A stretch of DNA of 37,529 nucleotides from Nostoc sp. WHI (GTDB lineage Bacteria > Cyanobacteriota > Cyanobacteriia > Cyanobacteriales > Nostocaceae): NCBI RefSeq assembly GCF_015714725.1, contig NZ_WBKM01000089.1:1-37529 (forward strand), in the 5' to 3' direction. The notes under the pieces were generated by a model. The model was not told the origin of the DNA. It saw only the letters and a program-made list of their open reading frames with translations, and ran no database searches. The position numbers and the translations under genes were made by a program. This document shows positions 17,201 to 25,700 of the stretch, one piece after another. Position 1 is the stretch's first letter, and the number at the start of each line of letters is the position of its first letter.

Positions 17201-19066
17201 GCCAATTTTAAACAGAGCGAGGATTGCGATCGCTATTTTGATGGGATGTTGGAGATAAACTGCAATCGGCGGTTTTGCGTCTAGTTTCTGGGCTTTTAAA
17301 TACCGCGCTAGTTGATTGGCTCGATAGTTTAATAGTTTATATGAAATAGATTCATTGCCAACAGTAATTGCGATCGCATCAGGATTGCGACTAACTTGGC
17401 TCTCAAACTGCTGATGAATAGGCTGAATATCCCATACTGTAACAGCCTCCGAGAAAAACTTTTGATTATGTTCTTCTGGTGGCATCAATGGGAGTTGATA
17501 TAGCCGACTTGTAGGTGAAGCCACGATCCCTTTTAACAACATGAGAAAAGAGCGACACCAGTGGCTAATAGTTTGATGATCAAACAAGTCAGTGCGGTAG
17601 GTAAAATCTAAAATAAATTTATCTTGATATTGAATTCCATTCAAACTCAGGTCAAATTTGGCAAAACAGACTGGGCTAGGCATTAACATAACTTCCAGCC
17701 CGTGCAGCTTTGGTATATCCATCATTTTGTCGATATTAAAGATGGTTGTTATCTGCGGCTGTACTTGGCTTAGTCCGTCTGTAAAAAAATAGTTTTGGTG
17801 TTCGTAGACATCAAACAAAGTTTTTTTGACAGATGCCAAAAATTCAATAAATACTAAATCCCCAGCTGGGTTGCTGACAATTGGTAACACCGAACTACAA
17901 TGTCCTACCAAATCTCTGGCTCCCATTATCATCTGCCCCGCAGTCGGAATACCTACTACCAAACGTTCTTGGCCAGTAAGTCGTGATAAAAAGATTTTCC
18001 AAGCTGCCAGGAGTGTCATGAAAACTGTTGCCCCTTGTGCTTGGCTGAACTGTTTTAGCTGTTGATAAAATGCCCTGTCCAGCGTCACTGTTTGATTTTC
18101 ACCTTTGTAGGTTCTGGCTGGTTTTGGGTAATCTGTTGGTAAGGTGAGACTTGGGATCGAGGTGTTGCAGACTTCAATCCAGTATGCGTGATCTTTCTGG
18201 ACTTGTTGACTAGTCTGCAAAGTTACTAGCCATTCCAAATAACTTGAATAAAGTGTAGGTTCTGGTTTATACAACTCTTTCCCAACACACAAAGCGGAAT
18301 AAAATTCAGTTATTTCCTGAAGGATAAATTGAATTGACCACCCATCGGCAATTAAATGATGAACCACTAAAACCATCAGATAATCTTGATGATTTACCTG
18401 TGCCAATTGCAACCGGAAAAATGGGCCTTGATTGAGGTCGAATGTCTGAGTTGTTACAGCCTCCAACCAAGCATCAACCTGCTTTTGTTTGACTTGTTCT
18501 GATTTTTCAGACAGAATCAAGCAAGGAATTTCGACTTGTAGACTTGATGCGATCGCTTGCCCTTCTGGGTTTATACTAATTATTCGCAAAGCATCCCGTC
18601 GAGCCACTACATTCTGCATGGCTGTCTTCAGAATTGGGATTTGTAACTCACCGCGCAACCGCAAAACGACTGATTCGTTGTATGCTGCTGATTTGTCTGC
18701 TCCTAAATTTGACAAAAACCAAAGGTTTCGTTGTCCTGAAGAAAGGGGAAAAATTAACTCTGAAGTCGAATTTTTTTTATTTTCTAGATGTATTGCCAAA
18801 GATGCACTAATATGGTTATCTTCAACACTTCGATTTATCGGGTCGAGGATGCCATCAGTAGGGTTAATTACTTTCTCCTCAAAAGTGGACTCCAGATTTT
18901 GATGTGCTGGCAGAGATTCTTTGATATGCTGCTGTTGAGATGCTGGGACAGCTGAGTGCTGGATTTTCTTGAGCAACTCTAATTGCTGGGTCATGACCAT
19001 AAGTTGCTGCTGGATCAGATTTAGCACAGATGTCTGTCGTCCATTTTGTGGCAATTTATTAGACAT
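14300..19066 (-). CDS. NRPS N1: linker - condensation - degenerate adenylation - PCP - condensation
   Basis: A 1588-residue NRPS. Residues 1-100 begin with a coiled-coil-like segment (VLNLIQQQLMVMTQQLELLKK), a linker often seen before condensation domains that accept chains from another enzyme. Condensation domain 1 spans about 105-540 (HHLIADG, 236-242). Residues 550-1030 align as an adenylation domain but key motifs are gone: no YTSGSTGxPKG, no YGPTE, and SGDINYS replaces the NGK that carries the catalytic Lys. Only PTGDLARQRSDG and weak flanking motifs remain. A carrier domain follows with Ser1070 (LGLSSL), then condensation domain 2 at about 1135-1575 (HHIIIDG, 1266-1272). The reading frame is intact, so loss of activity is by divergence, not frameshift. 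A heptamer repeat is inserted in frame at residues 901-913. First gene of the minus arm. Confidence 0.92.
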   Translation of the reverse strand: MSNKLPQNGRQTSVLNLIQQQLMVMTQQLELLKKIQHSAVPASQQQHIKESLPAHQNLESTFEEKVINPTDGILDPINRSVEDNHISASLAIHLENKKNSTSELIFPLSSGQRNLWFLSNLGADKSAAYNESVVLRLRGELQIPILKTAMQNVVARRDALRIISINPEGQAIASSLQVEIPCLILSEKSEQVKQKQVDAWLEAVTTQTFDLNQGPFFRLQLAQVNHQDYLMVLVVHHLIADGWSIQFILQEITEFYSALCVGKELYKPEPTLYSSYLEWLVTLQTSQQVQKDHAYWIEVCNTSIPSLTLPTDYPKPARTYKGENQTVTLDRAFYQQLKQFSQAQGATVFMTLLAAWKIFLSRLTGQERLVVGIPTAGQMIMGARDLVGHCSSVLPIVSNPAGDLVFIEFLASVKKTLFDVYEHQNYFFTDGLSQVQPQITTIFNIDKMMDIPKLHGLEVMLMPSPVCFAKFDLSLNGIQYQDKFILDFTYRTDLFDHQTISHWCRSFLMLLKGIVASPTSRLYQLPLMPPEEHNQKFFSEAVTVWDIQPIHQQFESQVSRNPDAIAITVGNESISYKLLNYRANQLARYLKAQKLDAKPPIAVYLQHPIKIAIAILALFKIGMSVAVINSGLSAEQFRLAMAKYAESLLLTERQLLASLVERQSDLITIDDDWQIISNNSGENLHHVNSESYIHFWHPIDCLQLSYLAVCHHIVASLQKLLPHNVSDRISIINWFDLGESFDILLHALTFGASLDVISWQYPSNSEIIAAFENKASTTVFASVESLVSLAKAFSANPELLSGKQRWVILDRGKLRYGLVTQLTKCLGQSVEFYRVYKLPAISLSCAVKRLVPTSEEQYSVSSQAVSLGDAIAPMRFSVRDSYAQLLPVGIPGELCVEHPLFNYELRITNYELFNRIPTGDLARQRSDGSIEITGYINGQIDPREIELTLSLCSLVKEVVVTESKPQEFRVYVVLIKDELQYLQEVEELLKSLLATPEIFVLIQVETIPRSHSGDINYSTLRQMPGVSLKAADFVASLNTVEKAIAHCIQQTLRKNLVGIYDNFFDLGLSSLQGTQLVSRIQAELAVDISLRDLFEAPTVASLAARISDRKTPPLPPIQPLLAPTDLSGTKPQFWDYELSPAQRSLWLHAQMDEGAIAYNLSMSLLLEGDLDVAALQRAFQTIVARHESLRTTFILVEDEPKQRVHETIYIPLESIDISGDQKPLELASKYGLQEAQKPFDLTQWPLMRTKLLKLSDTKHIFLFTIHHIIIDGWSLDILGREIFDCYAAYRLGQEHQLPPLRIHYKDYAVWHNALLQTDRLAKQRDYWHNKLLGAQPALNLPTDFTRPSAPTFKGSVINLIFDPLQTAALNRLSRNYSASLYMILVAAVKTLFYRITQHNDIIVGTSFAERPHPDLEGQIGFFINPLVLRDAIAINQSFVSVLHQVRQTILEALENTLYPFDILANELQQLERNLQGSSLFEVQVVMHNHPQSHTQGDHLKVSTFENIVLASRFDLIFNFIERDDQLQLDIEYKTDLWKPERIEVMKERFYALVVDIITHPHKKLDDLNFQTSYEESTEETELLFNLDF
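16331..16364. repeat. Heptamer repeat inserted in frame inside N1
   Basis: Four TAATTCG units (16331-16358) plus a partial fifth, within the degenerate adenylation domain of N1. On the coding strand it is translated as FNYELRITNYELF (residues 901-913), between a normal GELCVEHPL and PTGDLAR. The repeat class is typical of intergenic arrays in heterocystous cyanobacteria. Confidence 0.88.
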
Positions 19067-19149
19067 TGTTTTATTTTTTAGTTATAGAGGGCAGCATTGG
19101 TGCTTAAGCTTGGCGATCCGTCGTCAACACTATTTAAACCACATCTATC

Positions 19150-19177
19150 GTAGGGGCAATTCATGAATTGCCCCTAC
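19150..19177. repeat. Perfect 28-base palindrome upstream of N1
   Basis: Two 14-base arms (GTAGGGGCAATTCA and its complement) meet with no spacer at 19163/19164. It lies 84 bases upstream of the N1 start in the divergent intergenic region. The sequence type recurs in cyanobacterial genomes as a dispersed repeat, but its position also fits an operator or an RNA hairpin in the N1 leader. Confidence 0.85.
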
Positions 19178-19670
19178 AGCGTCCTCTATTTAACTGAAAA
19201 TAGCTGTAATTATTTTATACATATATAAACAATAATTTATACAATACCTTTGCCAAAATAAGAGCCAACAAAAATTTGGGCAAAAATGGCAAAATGACCC
19301 ATACATAAGCGTTTAGCTTATAAGGTAGCTTGGAATATCAAACCCTTGATACTACGGACAATACGTTAAAAAACCTTGTGGGAAACCTTGAAGGAATTTT
19401 TAGGACTTATTGTTTTTGCCAAGCCTCAGAGAAAAGGGAGTTCAGATATCAACTCACCCTCGTAAATTGGCAAAGGTATTGTTATACAAATCATATATTA
19501 CAGATTTTAATTAGACCAATGTGGTAAACAATACGCTACTTTTGTTTAAGTACAATCTCATCTTACCGCGTCTCAACTACTATCAAGTCTAGTAACATTA
19601 CTGCATTGCATCCAACTGGGAACCGCTATAGCTTTTCACCACCAAGCCACTAAGCACAAGGAGAACTGTC
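19178..19670. promoter_or_regulatory. Divergent NRPS intergenic region
   Basis: Roughly 490 bases separating the two arms. It must hold the promoter of the plus arm and probably that of N1, but no -35/-10 pair stood out clearly. An AT-rich symmetrical element (AATTATT at 19208-19214 and AATAATT at 19231-19237) is a possible regulator site. AAGGAGA just before the oxygenase ATG at 19671 is a strong ribosome binding site. Short open frames here have no coding character. Confidence 0.45.
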
Positions 19671-20681
19671 ATGTCAGGAATTTTCAATCCAGAGTCTAAT
19701 ACACTGGTAAAAATATCTTTCTTAAACCCTGATCAAAAGTTACCTTTAGTAGTTGAACCTATGGTCGAAGGACTTAACTTGCATTCATGGGCAACTAGTA
19801 ATAGAGAGTTTATTGAATCTCAGTTGTTGCAATATGGCGGTTTGTTATTTCGGAATTTCAATGTCAATGGCTCATCCGACTTAGAAGCTTTGATTCGCAT
19901 TCTTTCAGGCGAACCTCTTGAATACCGGGAACGGTCTTCGCCACGCAGAGCGATCGCTGGTAAAATATATACCTCTACAGAATATCCAGCAGAGCAAAAA
20001 ATTGCAATGCATTGTGAGAATTCATACCAAGAAAACTGGCCGATGCGAATTTTTTTTCATTGTATTACACCAGCTGCGATCGGCGGTGAAACCCCGATCG
20101 CTGATACTCGCAAAGTGTTTAATCGGATAGATCCTCAAATCCGCCAACGCTTTATTGAAAAAAAGGTAATGTACATCCGCAACTATTACGACTTCTTGGG
20201 GTTGCCGTGGCAAACGGTGTTTCAGACAGCAGACAAAGCCGAAGTTGAAGAATACTGCCAAAAAAACGATATTGAGGTGGAGTGGCTGGAAGGCGGACAT
20301 CTCAGAACAAAGGTAGTTCGGGAGCCGATACTAAAACATCCTCAAACTGGTGAGGATGTATGGTTTAATCATGCTATGTTCTTCCATATAAGCACCCTCG
20401 AACCAGAAATCCAAGAGGGTTTGCTGCTAGCATTTCAAGAGGACGAACTACCAACTAATAGTTTTTACGGTGATGGAACTCCACTTGAAGACTCAATAGT
20501 TGAGGAACTGCGAGAACACTACGAGCAAGAAATGGCTCTGGTGCTGTGGCAGCAAGGCGATGTATTGATGTTGGATAATATGTTAGCGGCTCACGGACGC
20601 AGACCCTATTCTGGTTCGCGTCAGGTATTGGTAGGCATGGGGCAGCTTGTAAACCGAGCGGGGCTGAACAGTATAATATAA
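19671..20681 (+). CDS. TauD/SyrP-like Fe(II)/2-oxoglutarate oxygenase
   Basis: A 336-residue TauD/TfdA-family enzyme of the SyrP-like branch associated with NRPS clusters, which uses Fe(II), oxygen and 2-oxoglutarate to hydroxylate an amino acid, often while carrier-bound. The iron-binding facial triad is visible as His114-x-Glu116 (MHCENSYQENWP) and His308 (AAHGRRPYSG), with Arg317 positioned for the 2-oxoglutarate carboxylate. Glu in place of the more usual Asp in HxD is typical of this branch. AAGGAGA gives a strong ribosome binding site. It is the first gene of the plus arm. Known SyrP relatives 3-hydroxylate aspartate; N2 and N4 here carry Asn-like codes, so a beta-hydroxy-Asn/Asp residue is a reasonable but untested prediction. 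Confidence 0.88.
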   Translation: MSGIFNPESNTLVKISFLNPDQKLPLVVEPMVEGLNLHSWATSNREFIESQLLQYGGLLFRNFNVNGSSDLEALIRILSGEPLEYRERSSPRRAIAGKIYTSTEYPAEQKIAMHCENSYQENWPMRIFFHCITPAAIGGETPIADTRKVFNRIDPQIRQRFIEKKVMYIRNYYDFLGLPWQTVFQTADKAEVEEYCQKNDIEVEWLEGGHLRTKVVREPILKHPQTGEDVWFNHAMFFHISTLEPEIQEGLLLAFQEDELPTNSFYGDGTPLEDSIVEELREHYEQEMALVLWQQGDVLMLDNMLAAHGRRPYSGSRQVLVGMGQLVNRAGLNSII

Positions 20682-21144
20682 CCTGACTTTACATCCCGTC
20701 ACAAGTTAGGTCTTAATAAAGAATTATTACTAGCCATTAACCAAAAAATTACTAGATTATGAGACTGGTTATGAGGTATTCTTTTTTAGGAAACGTTTAA
20801 TATCAAGTTATACGTTAAAACTTAGTTTTTAGTTTCATATCAGTCCTAAAGGCTAATAAGCTGTTGGACATTTAATTTGCATATTACTTAGAAGTAAAAC
20901 TCTTGTGGGGTGGGCATCTTGCCAGCCTTGGGCTACGGGCGGGCGAGACGCCATTGGTGTCAACTTAAGCCCAACAAACCCCCTTAAAACCTCGTTTCTA
21001 GCCTCTCGGCTGGAAATGCTCATCATTGGGCTGCTGCCGCGAATTTGGGAGGCAGCAGCCCCTCGGAACGAGACAAAATTAGCCCCTGTTACCCTTTAAC
21101 AGAAATGTCAAATTTGCTGAATGGACATTACTAGGTAACGTAAG
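20682..21144. other. Repeat-rich gap inside the plus arm
   Basis: About 460 bases without a gene between the TauD-like and CmlA-like genes. The first half is AT-rich with no recognised signal. From about 20905 it becomes repeat-rich: a fragment related to the hairpin repeat at 8368-8386 (GGGCATCTTGCC), then a nested inverted repeat at 20991-21072. A second promoter for the rest of the arm could lie here but none is obvious. Confidence 0.5.
20991..21072. repeat. Nested inverted repeat with strong inner hairpin
   Basis: Outer arms CTCGTT (20991-20996) and AACGAG (21067-21072) enclose GGGCTGCTGCC (21028-21038) and its perfect complement GGCAGCAGCCC (21051-21061). The flanking text CTCGTTTCTAGCCTCTCGGC resembles a widespread cyanobacterial dispersed repeat. 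It may terminate or attenuate transcription after the TauD-like gene. Confidence 0.7.
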
Positions 21145-22737
21145 ATGTCGAGCCAAAAGTTGTATTTCAGGCAGGATATCCAGGTTGAACCTCTATTCAA
21201 CTTGTGGGTGGCATGGGTATTGCTGATCCCCCCAGCTACGGCCGCCATGAATATGGTTGAACGCCACCTGGCAATCATGACCTCATACACCAATTCTCCC
21301 GATCTCCACATCCTAGCCTTGAAAAACCCAGCGATGCAAAGTGGCCCATTCATCGCCTTGGATGCTCCAAGGGTAGATGAAGTTAAGGAGCTTTTGCAAC
21401 AAACCAAGGAGCGCCACGGACATTTAATAGATTTTGTCCATGCAGTCAAGGAACTGCAAAGCCTCTTGAGTCGTGATGCCAAGGGTTACAGTTTGGAGTC
21501 GCTTTATCCCAAAGTGCCGGAAATCCTCCAAGGTTACGTAGAACTGAGCTATGACCTCAACCACAACGCAACATTTAGGTTTTTTGAACAGCTTCTTTAT
21601 CGTAGTCGTTTTTATGATGTGAATTGCCAAAGCATTGGACTTTCTCAAGTTGAGCAAGATTACAATCGCCCATTCATTTTCAGTACGCCTAGACTGAAGA
21701 ACGAGAAATATGCTCATTTACCAATTCCCTTTGCTCATCAAGGATTAGATGAGCTTTTTAAGATGAAATCAACTCCCCAAAACTATGATTATATCTGTAG
21801 TCAGTTGGGGGTTGAAATTGCAGATGCAAAACTTTTTAGATCATTTTTTACTGAGGAATCTCCACCTGATTATCAAAAATACACTGGCAATAGTGTCCGA
21901 ATTCGATATTTCGGTCATGCGTGCCTGTTAATTGAGACTAAGGACATTAGCATCCTGTTTGATCCAATCATCAGCTATGCTTACGATTCCAAAATTCCTC
22001 GTTACACCTATCAAGATTTACCCGATTGGATTGATTATGTCGTAATCACTCACAGCCATCAAGATCACTTTTTGCCGGAAACATTAATTCAATTGCGGCA
22101 TAAAGTTGGGAATGTTGTAGTGGGTCGCAACTATGAAGGAGCTATTCAAGACCCATCGTTGGGACTCATCCTGAAATATCTTGGGTTCAAAAATGTGATT
22201 GAACTCAGAGAAATGGACGAGATTGCAATTCCTGGAGGTGTGATTGTTGGTCTTCCATTTCTAGGGGAGCATCACGATTTGTTAGTTCTCAGCAAATTGA
22301 CTTATCTAGTGCGCTTGTTTGACCATTCCATATTGGTGGAGGCTGATTCCTGCAATATTGATCCAGTTTTGTATCACCGCATCCACGATTACACCGGGGA
22401 TGTTGATCTGATTTTTTTAGGTATGGAATGTGACGGTTCACCACCCTCCTGGGTTTATGGGCCGTTATTTAAGTCACCTTTGCCGCGGCCGATGGATCGT
22501 AGTCGCTTAGGTCGGGGCTGTAATTATTTGGAAGGTATGCATCTGGTCGATGTTTTCCATCCTCAGCAAATGTATGTTTATGCAATGGGACAAGAGCCTT
22601 GGCTGAGATATATTTTAGGGCTTGAATTACAAGAAGATTCTAATCCAATAATTCAAGCTCAACGCTTGATAACTGAGTGTAAATCAAAAGGTATATTTGC
22701 CGAGTTACTTTTTGGAAAAAAAGAGATTGTGCTATGA
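21145..22737 (+). CDS. CmlA-like diiron amino-acid beta-hydroxylase (metallo-beta-lactamase fold)
   Basis: A 530-residue protein: an N-terminal domain of about 240 residues (VEPLFNLWVAW, LIPPATAAM) and a C-terminal metallo-beta-lactamase fold. The metal ligands match those known for CmlA, the chloramphenicol-pathway enzyme that beta-hydroxylates carrier-bound L-p-aminophenylalanine: His303, His305, Asp307 and His308 (HSHQDH), Glu375 (LGEHH), Asp401 (EADSCN) and His466. From memory of the CmlA numbering, each is displaced by exactly two residues. The glutamate at 375, where hydrolases have His, is the hallmark of the oxygenase. The ATG at 21145 gives the full family length. The stop overlaps the N3 start as ATGA, so the two are translationally coupled, pointing to the N3 first module as substrate carrier. 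Confidence 0.88.
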   Translation: MSSQKLYFRQDIQVEPLFNLWVAWVLLIPPATAAMNMVERHLAIMTSYTNSPDLHILALKNPAMQSGPFIALDAPRVDEVKELLQQTKERHGHLIDFVHAVKELQSLLSRDAKGYSLESLYPKVPEILQGYVELSYDLNHNATFRFFEQLLYRSRFYDVNCQSIGLSQVEQDYNRPFIFSTPRLKNEKYAHLPIPFAHQGLDELFKMKSTPQNYDYICSQLGVEIADAKLFRSFFTEESPPDYQKYTGNSVRIRYFGHACLLIETKDISILFDPIISYAYDSKIPRYTYQDLPDWIDYVVITHSHQDHFLPETLIQLRHKVGNVVVGRNYEGAIQDPSLGLILKYLGFKNVIELREMDEIAIPGGVIVGLPFLGEHHDLLVLSKLTYLVRLFDHSILVEADSCNIDPVLYHRIHDYTGDVDLIFLGMECDGSPPSWVYGPLFKSPLPRPMDRSRLGRGCNYLEGMHLVDVFHPQQMYVYAMGQEPWLRYILGLELQEDSNPIIQAQRLITECKSKGIFAELLFGKKEIVL

Positions 22738-25700
22738 GCCAAACAAGATTGCATCAAAATTTGTGGCACTACACCGGAAAAACGTATCAGCCGCATTCCG
22801 ATTTTTGGAAGACACAACTCGCCCAAATTGCAGCACCTTTTTTACTAGAAGGAACTTTTCAACCTGGTTGTTTGTGTCAGGATGAGAAAGAAATATATCA
22901 CTTTGAATTGGATGAAACTACGACAAAGATAATTGATACGATCGCTAAACAAGATTTATTAGGAATCTACGTTGTGGTAGTTTCCGCGATCGCTTATTTG
23001 TTAAGCCGATATACTGGACGGTCAACTATTTTAATTGATTCTCCTCCCTTGGCAATTCCACAGCCAAGTGAAGCGATGGGAGAGCAGGTGAGCCTGATTA
23101 TTTCAGTTAATGAAACAAAATCTTTAAAAACATTTATTTCTGAGTTTTCCCAGATAGTTTCTCAAAGTTACAGCTATCAAAGTTTCCCATATCGAGAAAT
23201 AATTGCCAGCGATCGCACCAAAGATCATCTGACGACTAATGTTGCAGTATGGCTACCAGAAATTCATGGCTCATCCTTTGATCTAAATCGCTATGATTGG
23301 GCGATCAAAATTGATAAAAAAGCGGCTCTGAGCTTGACTTGGCACTGCAACCCAATGCGCTTTGATCGCTCTTTTGTGCATGGTTTTGCACAGCATTTAC
23401 AAAATTTATTGTCAGCTTATGCCCAGTATGATACATATTTGGCAAATCTGGAAATTTTATCGCCAGATGAGAAAATCAAGCTGCTTGGGGATTGGGCTAT
23501 AGGCGATCGCATTGAGAGCCAATCTCAAACCATCCATGAAATGTTTGCAGATCAGGTATTAAAAACGCCGCAAAATATAGCTATTCAAACTTCTAGCCGA
23601 GCCATAACCTACCAGGAACTCGACTCTATAGCTAATCAACTTGCTAATTATCTGCAAATGCAGTATAATATCCAGCCTGATGAGCCAATTGGTGTGATGG
23701 TGGGGCGTAGCGATCGCTTAATCATTGGCTTGCTGGCGATTCTGAAAGCTGGTGGTACTTATGTGCCAATTGACCCCGATAATTTAAGCGATCGCTTAGA
23801 ATTTATCATCAGAGATGCGGAGCTTAAGGTTTTGCTCATGGAGCTAGAAAACCTCCCCCAACTACAAAATCTGCTAGACATTCCCATGTTTGCAATGGAT
23901 GTGCAGTTGGAAAAACTTGATTGTGCTACAAATCCTCCTTTGTCCCTCAGCCAGCCCTCTGACTTGGCTTATATCATCTACACATCGGGGTCAACAGGCA
24001 CACCAAAGGGGGTGATGGTAGAGCATCAGAGCTTTGTGAATATGGCAATAGCGCAAATAGATGTCTTCGGTATCCAACAAACAGATCGGGTATTGCAGTT
24101 TGCCAATGCTTCCTTTGATGCGTCATTGTCAGAGATATTTATGGCGCTGTTCTCAGGTGCAGCTGTGGTAATGATAGACAAAGCAACCATTGCAGATCGA
24201 CAGCAGTTCCTTACTTACCTAGATGCACAAAAAGTAACCGTTGCGACTTTTCCCCCTGCCTATCTCCGAGCCTTAGAGCAACCGAATTTTCAATATCTGC
24301 GTGTGATGATTACAGCAGGTGAAACCGCCCAGTCTGTGGATGCTCATCACTATGCCCAGCAGTTGAACTACTTCAACGCTTACGGCCCCACGGAAACTTC
24401 TGTTTGCACTACTATTTACAAATTAGAAGCGGAAAATACGGAAGCGATCGCCATACAATTAGGTAAACCGATTGCCAACACCGCAGTATATCTACTTGAT
24501 CAATTATTCAGACCTGTACCAACGGGAGTAGTAGGTGAGATTTGTGTTGCAGGGAAAGGGCTAGCCAGAGGATACCTCTACAACGTAGATTTGACCGCAA
24601 GCAAATTTGTTGAAAACCCGTTTGCGCCAGGGGAAAAGCTCTACAAAACCGGGGATTTTGCCAAGAGACTTCCCAGTGGTGAGTTGATATTCTTGGGACG
24701 TCAAGACCGTCAAGTTAAAATCCGTGGTTATCGGATTGAATTAGGGGAAATTGAAGTTGCTGTGTGCCGCCTCCCTGGAATCACCCAAGCTGTTGCACTG
24801 ACAATCACTGGTAATGACGGGAACCAAGAAATAGTAGCTTACATAGTGGGAGAACCAGGGTTAGATAGTTCGCAGTTGCGTGCAGACTTGAGCGAAATTC
24901 TCCCTGACTATATGATCCCAGCCGTCTTTGTGTTGCTGGAGGAATTGCCACTGACCCCTAACGGGAAGATAGACTATGGGGCACTGCCAAAAACTGAGAC
25001 ATTCCGTAGAAGTAAAGAAGCTAGCTTTGATGCACCTTGCACTCCTACAGAAGAAATTTTAGCCCCACTCTGGGCTGAAGTTTTGGGTCTGGAAAAAGTC
25101 GGTATTCATGAGAATTTCTTTGAAATTGGGGGACATTCCTTATTAGCTACTCAACTGATTTCCCGAATCAGGGATACATTCTCAGTAGAAGTCCCTCAAC
25201 GCAGCTTGTTTGAAACTCCCACCATTGCCCAACTCGGTTCTGTGGTTGAGTCTTTGTGCCAAACTGAATTGGGGTTACACTCATTGTCCTTCGAGTCGGT
25301 TGCCAGAAATGCAAACCTGCCTCTATCTTTTGCCCAGCAACGGCTTTGGTTTCTCGACCAATTGGAATCAGGTAGTGCCACTTACAATATATCAGTTGCC
25401 CTGCGGCTGATTGGTGCGCTCCATGTAACTGCTCTAGAAATGGCTGTACAAGAAATTGTGCAACGTCATGAAGTTCTGAGAACCACCTTTGCTATGAGCG
25501 ATGGGGCTGTCGTGAGTGCCATCGCGCCAAACTTAAATCTGACTATACCCATAGTGGATTTGCAAATCTTACCAGAAAGCGAGCAATCCCAACAGGTGCA
25601 ACATTTGGCAAGGCTTGAAGAACAGCGTCCCTTTGACCTGGCATCAGGCCCCTTACTGCGCGTCACTTTATTGCGGCTGGGTGAGGACTCTTATGTGCTA

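Noticed and set aside
15970..17420. Frameshift or sequencing error explaining the degenerate N1 adenylation domain
   Set aside because: The frame is open throughout, flanking C and PCP domains are in the same frame, and scattered late A-domain motifs remain in the correct order.
19330..19527. Small protein gene in the divergent intergenic region
   Set aside because: TTG start, no ribosome binding site and composition unlike a conserved protein.
21145..22737. Annotation as a beta-lactamase or generic metallo-hydrolase
   Set aside because: The extra N-terminal domain, the Glu at the position of the usual His ligand, and the coupling to N3 fit the CmlA-type oxygenase instead.
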